The notes under the pieces are model-generated. The model was not told the DNA's origin, searched no databases, and worked only from the letters and a program-made list of their open reading frames with translations. Both the position numbers and the translations under genes were made by a program. DNA of 64,000 bases from DATKYQ01 sp964640665 (lineage in GTDB: Bacteria; Myxococcota; B64-G9), in the NCBI GenBank assembly GCA_964640665.1, contig CAZXHT010000012.1, positions 1 through 64,000 of the forward strand, in the 5' to 3' direction. Below, piece after piece: positions 1 to 8,118 of the stretch. The first letter of the stretch is position 1. Each line of letters begins with the position of its first letter.

Positions 1-346
1 CGAGAAGTATATTCGGCCCCAGGGGGACGGTTACGCGATTAGCGACGATGTGCGCAGCCTGGTGAGCTTCGGGCAGTTGAACCTGCTGGATGACGAGATG
101 CTCGAACTGATCGGCCGGGTCGACGTCATATTCTGTCGTAACGTGTTGATATATTTTGATAAACAAGCCCGGCTGCGGTTAACGAAAACGTTTTACAACA
201 AGTTGGCAGACGAGGGATATCTGCTGCTGGGTCATTCGGAGTCACTGATGAACGTCAGCACGGATTTTGAGCTGGTGCATCTGAAAAACGACATGGTATA
301 TCGAAAACCGGCTGCGCCGGTGTCTGGAGAGCGGGCGGAAAGATGA
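1..346 (+). CDS. cheR: CheR chemotaxis methyltransferase, 3' end only
   Basis: C-terminal part of an S-adenosylmethionine-dependent methyltransferase that methylates glutamates of chemoreceptors. The reading frame is open from base 2, so the true start lies outside the window. The visible part carries the CheR signatures IFCRNVLIYFD and GYLLLGHSESL, both in the C-terminal SAM-binding domain. The stop overlaps the next start (ATGA at 343-346), so it is translationally coupled to cheB, its functional opposite. Family assignment is firm; which receptor set it serves cannot be seen. Confidence 0.95.
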   Translation, partial: EKYIRPQGDGYAISDDVRSLVSFGQLNLLDDEMLELIGRVDVIFCRNVLIYFDKQARLRLTKTFYNKLADEGYLLLGHSESLMNVSTDFELVHLKNDMVYRKPAAPVSGERAER

Positions 347-1446
347 GAGAAACGAAGAGAGATCGGATCAGGGTGCTGGTGATCGATGACTCGGCTTACA
401 ACCGCCAGGCCATCATCGAAATGATGGAGTCCGATACGGAGATCGAAGTGGTCGGCCTGGCGGCCAATGGCGAGGAGGGCCTCAAGGAAGCCCTGAGCCT
501 CAAGCCGGATATCATCACGCTCGATCTCGAGATGCCGAAGATGGATGGTTTCACCTTTCTGAGGATTCTGATGAGCCGGCTGGCGACCCCGGTGATAGTC
601 ATAAGTTCTTACAGTCGCAAGCAAAACGTTTTCAAGGCGTTGGAACTGGGGGCCCTGGATTTCATTGCCAAACCGACTCGCTACCTTTCACCTGAGCTTC
701 ACAAGATTCGCGACGAGTTGGTCGAGAAGATAAAGCTGGTTCGTCTTCTGAAATCGCCGCAGGCTCGGGTGGCGACCGCCGCTGTGGCCGCCGAGCCCCG
801 CGCGGATGCGGGCGCGGTGCAAGGTGTGGGCCCCGTAGAAGACTTTCCGCGCCTGGCCCTGATCGTCATCGGCGCCTCGACCGGCGGGCCGCCGGCACTG
901 CAGGGGTTGCTTCAGGAACTGCCCATGGGGTTGCCCGCCGCCGTCTTGATTGCCCAGCACATGCCCGAGAACTTCACACGAGCCTTTGCCGACAGGCTCA
1001 ACAGGTATACCGGGCTGAACGTATGCGAGGCCCAGGACGGCGAACGGATAGAGCCTGGACACGTGTACATTTCTCCCGGCGGGCAGAACCTGGCGGTCAG
1101 GCGAGAGGGGAAAATCCTGAGAACCGTGTTGTCCCTTCCTAAGCAGAACGCCAAGTACACACCGTCAATCGACGTCCTGTTCGAGTCGGCGGCTGAAATG
1201 ATGAAGACCAGGACGCTTGGCGTCCTTTTAACCGGCATGGGTTCCGACGGCAAGATCGGGATGCAGGCCATCAAGAAAGTCGGGGGCATGACGGTGGCCG
1301 AGTCGGAGGAGACGGCCGTTATCTTCGGTATGCCCAAGGAAGCCATTGACTGCGGGTGCGTCGATGTAGTAATCCGCCTGGATCGGGTGGCTAAAGAAAT
1401 CGCGAGCTTCACGGAAACAACTTGCGGTAAGCTGGTTGATGATTGA
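343..1446 (+). CDS. cheB: CheB protein-glutamate methylesterase/glutamine deamidase
   Basis: Two-domain chemotaxis adaptation enzyme (367 aa) that demethylates and deamidates chemoreceptors when phosphorylated by CheA. Residues 10-125 form a receiver domain with the acidic pair D15-D16, phospho-acceptor D61 (LDLEMPKMDG) and K110. A linker of about 45 residues leads to the esterase domain with nucleophile S179 (GASTGG), H206 (AQHMPEN) and the GMGSDG aspartate near residue 300. Length is normal for the family. It follows cheR with a 4-nt overlap and precedes a GAF protein and a CheY, so it belongs to one Che operon. Confidence 0.97.
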   Translation: MRETKRDRIRVLVIDDSAYNRQAIIEMMESDTEIEVVGLAANGEEGLKEALSLKPDIITLDLEMPKMDGFTFLRILMSRLATPVIVISSYSRKQNVFKALELGALDFIAKPTRYLSPELHKIRDELVEKIKLVRLLKSPQARVATAAVAAEPRADAGAVQGVGPVEDFPRLALIVIGASTGGPPALQGLLQELPMGLPAAVLIAQHMPENFTRAFADRLNRYTGLNVCEAQDGERIEPGHVYISPGGQNLAVRREGKILRTVLSLPKQNAKYTPSIDVLFESAAEMMKTRTLGVLLTGMGSDGKIGMQAIKKVGGMTVAESEETAVIFGMPKEAIDCGCVDVVIRLDRVAKEIASFTETTCGKLVDD

Positions 1447-1510
1447 ATGACGGACCCTTACATGTTATGTTGCTGCACGGAATTCCAGGGAGGAGCAAAG
1501 GTTACACATC

Positions 1511-2335
1511 ATGACCGACAGTGACAATTCAAACTCATCAGGTGCGTCGACCGGAGGGAAGGATTTCTTGCAGGTGTTCAAGCGCGGAGTCCAGTTCACC
1601 GAGGAGTTGTTACAGGAGAACGAACGGCTCAGGGTCCGCCTGATCCGCCTCGAGGAGGAGAACCGCGCCCTTGTGAAAAACAAGGTTAAGTACGATAGCT
1701 ACAAGGATCTTGTGAAACAGATTCATTCCCTCGACGAGGAACGCGGCAACCTCCTGGATCGCTTCAGGGCGGTCGAGGTCGAGAACCAGGATTATCAGGA
1801 ACGCTACAAGGAGATCGAGGAGGAGAACAATCGGCTGGCCAACCTCTACATTGCCAGTTACCAGTTGCACTCGACGCTCGATCTGCATGAAGTTGTACGG
1901 ATCACATTCGAGATCATCATCAACCTAGTGGGGGCGCTGAATTTCTGCCTGTACTTCCGCGAGGGCAACAAGCTGGTAGCGGTACGGGCCTCGGGGCACG
2001 AGCGGGCCGAATTGCCTGACTTGACCATTGGGAAAGGCACGGTAGGCAGGGTTGCCCAGGAGAAGTCTCTTTATGTCTCGGGCGATGATCTTACCCGTGC
2101 TTCCGTTCAGGAACCCAAGGTATGTATTCCACTCGTGGTGGAGGACAAGCTTTTCGGCATGGTCGCCATTTTTGCATTCTTGGCGCACAAACCGTGTATT
2201 ACGGAGTTGGACCGTGAGCTTTTCAATTTGCTGGGCCAGCATGCGGCCACGGCCCTGTACTCGGCACGCCTGCGAACTGAAATGGACGGCACGGCGCATG
2301 ACGCGTTGAGCGTTGCCCGGATGTTGGACAGCTGA
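1511..2335 (+). CDS. Coiled-coil plus GAF-domain protein in the chemotaxis operon
   Basis: Cytoplasmic protein of 274 aa with no signal peptide. Residues about 15-115 are charged and heptad-like (ERLRVRLIRLEEENRAL), predicting a long coiled coil. Residues about 120-255 read as a GAF domain (LDLHEVVRITFEIIINLVGA, then a C-I-P-L-V-V-E segment and a QHAATAL helix). GAF domains bind small ligands or mediate dimerisation; no output domain is present, so it is probably a scaffold or sensor acting on the neighbouring CheB and CheY. The ligand is unknown. It sits about 65 nt after cheB and about 40 nt before the cheY-like gene. Confidence 0.8.
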   Translation: MTDSDNSNSSGASTGGKDFLQVFKRGVQFTEELLQENERLRVRLIRLEEENRALVKNKVKYDSYKDLVKQIHSLDEERGNLLDRFRAVEVENQDYQERYKEIEEENNRLANLYIASYQLHSTLDLHEVVRITFEIIINLVGALNFCLYFREGNKLVAVRASGHERAELPDLTIGKGTVGRVAQEKSLYVSGDDLTRASVQEPKVCIPLVVEDKLFGMVAIFAFLAHKPCITELDRELFNLLGQHAATALYSARLRTEMDGTAHDALSVARMLDS

Positions 2336-2375
2336 CTGCCTGGTTGAACGGCTACATTCCCAGGGAGAATTGACG

Positions 2376-2753
2376 ATGCCTGATTCCTTACGCGTTCTGG
2401 TGGTTGAAGATTCGCCGACGATGCGACAGCTTATCTGCTTTGCCCTGCGCAGGATAAAAATACTTCAGGTCGTCGAGGCCGACGACGGCGTCGATGGTCT
2501 GAAGAAGCTGTCTTCCGATCGGTTCGACATGATCATCACCGACATCAATATGCCGGTTATGGACGGTCTGAAGCTGGTCAGCATGGTTCGCAACGACGAG
2601 AAATACAAGAGTGTTCCGATTATCATCATCACGACCGAGGGAGCGGCCGAGGACCGGCAACGAGCATTGAGCCTGGGGGCCAATGCCTATATCACCAAGC
2701 CCATCCAGGCGCCCCAGGTAATCAACTGTGTAAAGGAATTGCTGGGGATCTAA
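2376..2753 (+). CDS. cheY: CheY-like single-domain response regulator
   Basis: Stand-alone receiver domain of 125 aa. The acidic pair E11-D12, phospho-acceptor D56 (IITDINMPVMDG), the T-T-E segment and the K-P-I motif near the end are all present. The start at 2376 is chosen because it follows AGGGAGAATTGACG and gives the standard CheY length; the open frame extends further upstream but overlaps the GAF gene. It probably carries the phosphorelay output of this Che operon to a motor or other target. Which output it controls is not visible here. Confidence 0.93.
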   Translation: MPDSLRVLVVEDSPTMRQLICFALRRIKILQVVEADDGVDGLKKLSSDRFDMIITDINMPVMDGLKLVSMVRNDEKYKSVPIIIITTEGAAEDRQRALSLGANAYITKPIQAPQVINCVKELLGI

Positions 2754-2830
2754 TTGCAAACAACAAAGTTGACAGCCCTGGTGATGTGAAATAGCATCGT
2801 TTGTGCGAAGAAGTACTTGGAGGGGCGGGG

Positions 2831-3925
2831 CGATTAGTGTGTGTTAATCGGTTCGTTACCCTTTTTTGCCGTTTGCCAGGGAGAATCTGGAGAGTGGGTA
2901 AGGTTTTTGTCCAGGTACTGGTTTTGATGTTGCTTACGGGCTCGGCAACCCATGCCCGGGATTCCTACAAGCGCAGCCAGTATTTCCGCGCGATTACCTT
3001 TCAGCACATCGTTACCGGCGTCGTCGAGGGGGATATAGACGGCGATGGATCTCCCGAAACCGTTGTCTGTTACCGGGAGCACGGGGACGCGGTCAACCAA
3101 CCCGGCGGGGTCATGGTCCTGTCCGCCGCGGGCGGAGATTTCGTCGTGGCTTGGCACGCCGTTTTCGAGAATGCCTATCCGAAAAAGGTGGCGATCAGCG
3201 GCTCTGCCCTGTCTTTTGATCTGGTCCAAACGACCATGCACGAGGACAAAGTCGTCAAGAAGACCATGGTAAAGGGCAAGGACTTCTTCTTCCGCGACGA
3301 GGACGGGAGCCCCTTTGCCGGGGTGAAGATTTCTGCATCCTCGACGCTCAAGAAAGACTCGATTCGCCCGGGGAACGTTTTCGACCGCGATCTAAAGACG
3401 GCCTGGGCCGAGGGCGCCGACGGAACCGGCGTGGACGAGTCCGTGACCATCGAGTTCAAGAAGCCGGTAAACCTGGGCCTGATCGGTGTCTTGCACGGCA
3501 ACTATGAGGGCAGGCGCTTCTGGCGGGACAACAACCGGGTTCACCGGGCCGCGGTCACGGTTGAGACTTCCGCCGACCGCTTCGACACCGCCAGCGACGT
3601 CGACCTCGATACCGACCTGGGATTGGGGCTTTACGGGGACCAGGTTGAACTGAATTTCTCGAACAAGCCTCTGATGCGCTATTTTAAGCTGTGGAAGAAA
3701 AGCGTTCTCAGCCTCGAGTTGAAGATCACCTCGGTACTGCTGGGCGAGAAGAACGACGACGCCTTCATTGCCGAGATCGAATTCGCCGAGCTGATTACAT
3801 CAGCCGAGATCTTCGGAACCGCCAAGAAAACAACCGGCAAGGCGACCAAAGCCAAGAGTGCCGCCAAAGAAGAAAAGGCCCCCGCCGACGAGCAGGACGA
3901 CTGGACGAATAACGACGGTTTCTGA
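2831..3925 (+). CDS. Secreted protein with a C-terminal discoidin-like (NADase-type glycan-binding) domain
   Basis: About 364 aa. The N-terminus has a hydrophobic segment (VFVQVLVLMLLTGSATHA) fitting a signal peptide cleaved before RDSYKRS. Residues 60-170 resemble an FG-GAP-like or lipoprotein beta region (DIDGDGSPETVV). The second half has the discoidin-like pattern N-V-F-D-R-D-x-x-T-A-W-x-E-G, seen in NADase-type glycan-binding domains. The C-terminal 35 residues are Lys/Ala/Glu-rich and probably disordered. GTG at 2831 was chosen because GGAGG lies 7 nt upstream; GTG 2894 would give a shorter signal peptide and is a real alternative. Its role near the Che genes is unknown. Confidence 0.72.
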   Translation, partial: RLVCVNRFVTLFCRLPGRIWRVGKVFVQVLVLMLLTGSATHARDSYKRSQYFRAITFQHIVTGVVEGDIDGDGSPETVVCYREHGDAVNQPGGVMVLSAAGGDFVVAWHAVFENAYPKKVAISGSALSFDLVQTTMHEDKVVKKTMVKGKDFFFRDEDGSPFAGVKISASSTLKKDSIRPGNVFDRDLKTAWAEGADGTGVDESVTIEFKKPVNLGLIGVLHGNYEGRRFWRDNNRVHRAAVTVETSADRFDTASDVDLDTDLGLGLYGDQVELNFSNKPLMRYFKLWKKSVLSLELKITSVLLGEKNDDAFIAEIEFAELITSAEIFGTAKKTTGKATKAKSAAKEEKAPADEQDDWTNNDGF

Positions 3926-3934
3926 GTCTGCCGT

Positions 3935-4573
3935 TCAACGTGCCGAGTGTTTGCCTTGTGAGGACAGGAACCCTAGTTTATTGGCGACGCCCGGTTCGAG
4001 GAGTCCACGAATACCATAATCGAGGATCTCCTTCACCAGAATATCGCGCTTCGGCATCTTGTGCCCCGTGGCAATCTGGTAGAGTACTTCCTTGATTGAG
4101 CCGATGATGCACAGGCTGACCACCTTGGTATTAACGGGGCGAACGACCTTCATCTCCATGCCCAGCACCAGTGAACTGGTCGTCAATTCGACCAGGCGAT
4201 CGTAGAACTCGACGAGTTTCTTGTCGAAGCCCGGGTCGATACCACCGGCCTCGGCCATCAGGATGCGCAGCATGGGGCGGTTACCGAGCATCGCGCCGAT
4301 GATGGCGTCGACGTTGGCCTCCATCTGGGCCATGACGCCTGCGGCGCCACGGCTGGGATCGATTCTCTTGACGTTGCTGTTGAGCAGCGCGAAAAGATCA
4401 TCCAGCAGTTCGTCGAAAATGCTGCGCTTGGAGCTGAAGTACAAGTAGAAAGTACCGCGGGCCACGCCGGCCTTTTTGATGATGTCTGACACGGTCGAAG
4501 CATGGTAGCCATTCTCGGCAAACACTTCGAGGGCACAGGCAAGAATATGGGCCCGTCTTTGCTCGCGCCTCAA
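3935..4573 (-). CDS. TetR/AcrR-family transcriptional regulator
   Basis: Helix-turn-helix repressor of 212 aa. The N-terminal domain shows the TetR signature: A-L-E-V-F-A-E-N-G-Y-H-A-S-T-V then the recognition helix region GVARGTFYLYFSSKRSIF. The remaining 150 residues are the variable ligand-binding/dimerisation domain, with no recognisable ligand. The start is TTG at 4573, preceded by AGGAGGTC. It is convergent with the discoidin-like gene and lies about 85 bp downstream of the small lipoprotein gene, from which it is separated by a terminator. The target genes are not evident. Confidence 0.9.
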   Translation of the reverse strand: MRREQRRAHILACALEVFAENGYHASTVSDIIKKAGVARGTFYLYFSSKRSIFDELLDDLFALLNSNVKRIDPSRGAAGVMAQMEANVDAIIGAMLGNRPMLRILMAEAGGIDPGFDKKLVEFYDRLVELTTSSLVLGMEMKVVRPVNTKVVSLCIIGSIKEVLYQIATGHKMPKRDILVKEILDYGIRGLLEPGVANKLGFLSSQGKHSAR

Positions 4574-4602
4574 GGCCGACCTCCTGTCATGCAGAATACC
4601 GC

Positions 4603-4633
4603 AAAAAGCGCCCCGGAGATATCCCCGGAGCGC
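4603..4633 (-). terminator. Rho-independent terminator after the 4659-5048 lipoprotein gene
   Basis: Hairpin with arms at 4622-4633 and 4608-4619, stem GCGC-T-CCGG closing with two G-U pairs that form only in the minus-strand transcript, followed by five U residues. It lies 25 nt after the lipoprotein stop codon and ahead of the TetR gene, so the two genes are transcribed separately. Confidence 0.8.
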
Positions 4634-4658
4634 TCATTTTTCCGGAGTGTTGTCTGGG

Positions 4659-5048
4659 TTACTTGATGGCCCGCATGGCCTCGCCGATCTTGGCGGCCTG
4701 ATCGGGGCACTTCTGGTTGATTTCCATGATCGTCGCCATGCTGTCCTTGATCAGGCCGCCCATCTTCTTCATGGCCTTCTCGGCGTACTTCTTCTTATCC
4801 TCGTCCGACATCTTCTTCTCCATCTCCTCGCCCTGCTTCTTGATCTCGGCGAACTCTTTCTCGTGAGACTTGGTGTAGGCCTCGAGTTCGGAGGCGACCT
4901 TGTTGCAATCGGCCTTATTGTCCTTGATGATCTTGAGCATGGCCGTGGTATGGCTAATCATGGCCTCGAGTGGATCGCTTGAACTCTTGGAGCAACCCAG
5001 TGAGAAGGTGAAGGCGACGGCAACCAGTAACAATACGAGCTTCTTCAT
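4659..5048 (-). CDS. Small lipoprotein, charged helical
   Basis: Predicted 129-aa lipoprotein. The signal peptide MKKLVLLLVAVAFTFSLGCS ends in a lipobox (S-L-G-C). The mature part is strongly charged and helical (K-E-F-A-E-I-K-K-Q-G-E-E-M-E-K-K), with a small number of cysteines. The start at 5048 follows GGGAGGAAATT; an open frame continues upstream but has no ribosome site. Function is unknown. Similar short charged lipoproteins are common in Deltaproteobacteria. It is divergent from the inositol-phosphatase operon and ends in its own terminator. Confidence 0.82.
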   Translation of the reverse strand: MKKLVLLLVAVAFTFSLGCSKSSSDPLEAMISHTTAMLKIIKDNKADCNKVASELEAYTKSHEKEFAEIKKQGEEMEKKMSDEDKKKYAEKAMKKMGGLIKDSMATIMEINQKCPDQAAKIGEAMRAIK

Positions 5049-5234
5049 AATTTCCTCCCAATACGGTGATGGAAAAACGCCAGTATTACCCTTCACTGAC
5101 GGACGAAAACAGATTGTTTCATGCGGGTCAAGCAAAATATCGACTGCCGGAAGTGTGGGTTGATTTTCCCGACATTGTGGGGCATATACGCTAGTACATT
5201 GCTGCCAGTCGTTATCTGGCGGAGAGGAGACCAT

Positions 5235-6089
5235 GTGACTGCCAAAAAGCGCACCAAGAAGGCGGCGCTCAAGCCATACCGCTCGTGCCTGAGCAAGAAA
5301 GAACTCGGCGAAATGCTGACTTTTTCAAAGGGCTTGGCGCAGGCCAGCGGAGCACTGGCCCTGTCATACTATGGGCGCGCCAATCCTACCTTGCGATACG
5401 ATCACGATCTGGTCACCGAGGCCGACTTGGTGGTCCAGGAGTACATCCGCAAGGAAGTGGGGGAGTGCTACCCCGCCCACAAGTTTCTGGGAGAGGAGGC
5501 CAACGCCTTGCCCGAGGACCGCGACCTGCAAGAGCCTCTGTGGGTCGTGGATCCGGTGGACGGCACGGCTTCTTTCTGCGCCGGAATGCCGATCTGGGGC
5601 GTCTCCATCAGCCTGTTCGACGGTCCGCGCCCGGTTATCGGTGTCTTCCACCTGCCGGTGACGGGAGAACTGTATGCAGCCTGCAAGGGCGGACAAGCCA
5701 TGTTGAACGACCGCTCGATCGAGGTGCGGGACGAAGCCGTGGACGATGAATCGCTGTTGCTGACGTACAGCCGCTTCCACACGGACTTTTCGACTCACTT
5801 TCCGGGTAAGGTGAGATCGCTGGGTTCATCGGTGGCCCACATCGCCTATGTGGCCCGGGGCGCGGCCGTGGGAGCGGTGCTGGGCAACGTTCATGCCTGG
5901 GACGTGGCCGCGGGCCAGGTGATCCTGGAGGCGGCCGGCGGAAGCATCAGGGACATGGGCGGCAAGAAGGTCGATCTATCCAACTTTCTCGAGGGAGAGA
6001 AGATCGATCGGATCCTGATCGCGGCGCCGGACGGACAGCACAAGGACATTGCCAACGGCCTGGAGCAGCGCACGTTCCGCGGCCAATGA
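5235..6089 (+). CDS. Inositol monophosphatase-family phosphatase
   Basis: Mg-dependent, Li-sensitive-type sugar phosphatase of about 284 aa. It shows the family motifs: FLGEEANAL (metal-binding E-E), WVVDPVDGTASF near residues 105-116, and WDVAAGQVILEAAGG near residue 220. The substrate could be inositol phosphate, histidinol phosphate, PAP or another sugar phosphate; the sequence does not decide. Start is GTG 5235 behind GGAGAGGAGA; the longer open frame has no ribosome site. The stop overlaps the next start by 4 nt, so it is coupled to the CpsB-like phosphatase gene. Confidence 0.88.
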   Translation: MTAKKRTKKAALKPYRSCLSKKELGEMLTFSKGLAQASGALALSYYGRANPTLRYDHDLVTEADLVVQEYIRKEVGECYPAHKFLGEEANALPEDRDLQEPLWVVDPVDGTASFCAGMPIWGVSISLFDGPRPVIGVFHLPVTGELYAACKGGQAMLNDRSIEVRDEAVDDESLLLTYSRFHTDFSTHFPGKVRSLGSSVAHIAYVARGAAVGAVLGNVHAWDVAAGQVILEAAGGSIRDMGGKKVDLSNFLEGEKIDRILIAAPDGQHKDIANGLEQRTFRGQ

Positions 6090-6808
6090 TAGATATCCAC
6101 TGTCACATTCTTCCCGGTTTGGACGACGGCCCCGCCGATTTGGCTGGCTCTTTGCGCATGGCCGCAGAGCTTGCCCGGCTTGGCTTTCGGCAAGTATTCG
6201 CGACACCGCACGTTCCATGGGGCTCGGCGCGAGTGGACATGGAGGCCTTTGTCGAACGTGGCCTGGCGTTGATCGAGAAGATGACGGATGCGGGATGCCC
6301 CTTGAAACTGCGCCTGGCGGCCGAGCACTACAGCGACGTCGTGCCGCAACTGATCCATGAATCGGGACCGCTTTGCTTTCCGCGGGGAGACACCTTCCTG
6401 ATGGAGTTTCCCCTGTCAGGGTTTCCTCCCCGCTTCGAAGACCTGCTGTTTCTTGCCGAGGTCAAGAAGAAAAAGCCGGTCATCGCCCATGTCGAGCGCT
6501 ATCCAGAGGTACAGGCCAATCCCGCGGCATTGAATGCCTTGAGGCAGAGGGGTTGCTATATACTCGTGAACCTGAGCGGCCTGGCGGGAGAATGGAGCAA
6601 GCAGGCGCGCAAGACGGCGGTGGCCCTGGTTGAGAAGGGCCTGGTGGACGCCGCCACGACCGACCTGCACTCGGCGGACAGATCACAGGCTATTGCCGAG
6701 GGCCTGCATGTCCTGGAGGATCTCGTCGGCCGGGAAGGAGTGGATCGCATGCTGCGCACGACACCCGCCGAGATCGCCGGGTTGGATCAACCGCTGGAGC
6801 AACACTAA
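6086..6808 (+). CDS. CpsB/CapC-family PHP-type tyrosine-protein phosphatase
   Basis: Metal-dependent phosphatase of 240 aa from the PHP superfamily. The N-terminal motif IDIHCHILPGLDDGP supplies metal-binding histidines and aspartate, followed by F-A-T-P-H and later V-I-A-H-V-E-R-Y and the D-L-H motif near residue 192. In Gram-positives and many Gram-negatives these enzymes dephosphorylate the tyrosine kinase that controls capsule or exopolysaccharide export. No kinase or polymerase gene is in this window, so the polysaccharide link is inferred. It is coupled by overlap to the upstream gene, and its TAA abuts the next GTG start. Confidence 0.88.
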   Translation: MIDIHCHILPGLDDGPADLAGSLRMAAELARLGFRQVFATPHVPWGSARVDMEAFVERGLALIEKMTDAGCPLKLRLAAEHYSDVVPQLIHESGPLCFPRGDTFLMEFPLSGFPPRFEDLLFLAEVKKKKPVIAHVERYPEVQANPAALNALRQRGCYILVNLSGLAGEWSKQARKTAVALVEKGLVDAATTDLHSADRSQAIAEGLHVLEDLVGREGVDRMLRTTPAEIAGLDQPLEQH

Positions 6809-7849
6809 GTGAAGAGATTCTGGACTAAATTGATCGCCTCGCTGGTCATCGGCGCTTTCTTCATCTGGATGGCCGCCCGGGGAGTGAACTGGGATGATCT
6901 GCAGCGGGTGTTTTCCCGGGTGAATGGCATGCGCCTGCTGGGTTACCTGGTCATCCTTTCGGCCGTCCAGTTCGTGCGCATCCTGCGTTGGGGAATCCTG
7001 TTGAAACCTCTCGGCCGGGTTGGGTTCGGCAAGCTGATGAGTGTCGGCTCGGTTGGAATAATGGCCTTGATTTTGCTGCCGCTCAGGCTGGGAGAGTTCG
7101 CCCGGCCGATCCTGATAGCCCGGCCGGGCGGGATTCGCGTAAGCGCCGCGCTGGCCACCGTCGTGGTCGAACGGGTGGTAGACAGCCTGGCCATGGCCTT
7201 ACTGTTGACGAGCATCCTTTTCTTTCTGGGTGACAGGCTGCAGGTGTCGTTCGAGATCCATACCTGGGCCTGGGCGATCCTGGTGGTCTTTTTGTTGATT
7301 CTTGTTTTTCTGGTGGTTGCGCATCGCCGGCGCGAGAAGACGGTTGCCTGGTTCCGGCGCTGGTTGCTGCGGCTGCTGCCCGGCAGGTTGGCCGGGCGCC
7401 TGGAATCAATCCTGCGCTCGTTTATCGATGGGTTGCAGGCGCTGCCAAACATGCGCCTGGCCGCGGTTTTTCTCGCCATGACCGTTCTCTACTGGGGCAT
7501 GGCCGGGCTGGGCTTATGGTACATGTTCGGCGCCTTCGAGGAACTGGGGCATCTCGGGTTGATCGAGGCCTTCACCGTCCTGAGCGTCCTGTGTGTCGGA
7601 TTGATGATTCCCGCGGGGCCGGGCATGATCGGCAACTTCCACTATTTCACGAAGCTGGGCCTGAGCCTGTTTATCAGTAAGGCGCTCTTGGGAACTTCGG
7701 GCATGGCTTTTGCCATAATCGTTCATGCCATGCAGCTAGGTCAACAGGTCCTCTGGGGAGTGCCCTTCCTCTTCACGGCACACATCTCGCTGCGTCGGAT
7801 CATCGCGCCGCCCGACTCGGGGCAGGACGCTGAGCAGGGATCGGCATGA
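6809..7849 (+). CDS. Lysylphosphatidylglycerol synthase TM-like / flippase-like membrane protein
   Basis: Integral membrane protein of 346 aa with about eight hydrophobic segments. Features of the UPF0104/AglD2-like family are visible: LRWGILLKPLG in the first third, LLPLRLGEFARP, VVVERVVDSLAMALL and the G-P-G-M-I-G-N-F segment near residue 270. Members form the flippase-like part of MprF or act beside glycosyltransferases in lipid-linked sugar export. GTG start lies immediately after the upstream stop. With the two phosphatases it forms a three-gene operon, consistent with envelope polysaccharide or lipid metabolism. Confidence 0.85.
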   Translation: MKRFWTKLIASLVIGAFFIWMAARGVNWDDLQRVFSRVNGMRLLGYLVILSAVQFVRILRWGILLKPLGRVGFGKLMSVGSVGIMALILLPLRLGEFARPILIARPGGIRVSAALATVVVERVVDSLAMALLLTSILFFLGDRLQVSFEIHTWAWAILVVFLLILVFLVVAHRRREKTVAWFRRWLLRLLPGRLAGRLESILRSFIDGLQALPNMRLAAVFLAMTVLYWGMAGLGLWYMFGAFEELGHLGLIEAFTVLSVLCVGLMIPAGPGMIGNFHYFTKLGLSLFISKALLGTSGMAFAIIVHAMQLGQQVLWGVPFLFTAHISLRRIIAPPDSGQDAEQGSA

Positions 7850-7999
7850 ACTCGTTTGCAGGCTTTTCATCAGGCCGAGGTTGAGCAGCGAAACATAAGC
7901 CCGTTCCTCGGGCCGCAGATCCTCCTCCTCGAACAGACGACACGCTCGCTCCTTGTGTCCCTTGGTCGATAGGAAAATCTTGCCGGCTCTGCTGGCCAT
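7736..7999 (-). CDS. Possible small protein, uncertain
   Basis: An 87-codon frame from ATG 7999, with AGGAC just upstream. Its 3' third overlaps antisense to the end of the flippase-like gene. The first 50 residues (with R-P-E-E-R-A-Y-V-S-L-L-N) read like a plausible helical protein, but the C-terminal part has shadow-like composition. No family is recognised. It fills most of the otherwise empty 7850-8118 gap, so it may be a real short gene or chance. Confidence 0.25.
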   Translation of the reverse strand: MASRAGKIFLSTKGHKERACRLFEEEDLRPEERAYVSLLNLGLMKSLQTSSCRSLLSVLPRVGRRDDPTQRDVCREEEGHSPEDLLT

Positions 8000-8118
8000 G
8001 AGGTCCTTTGTTGAGGTGCAGTCATGGTAACACAAGGCGAATCGCTGTCAAGAAAATGTCGCAAATAAATGCTTGTATTGCGAACGCTTATGGCTGGATC
8101 TGAAAGTATTTTCTGGGG

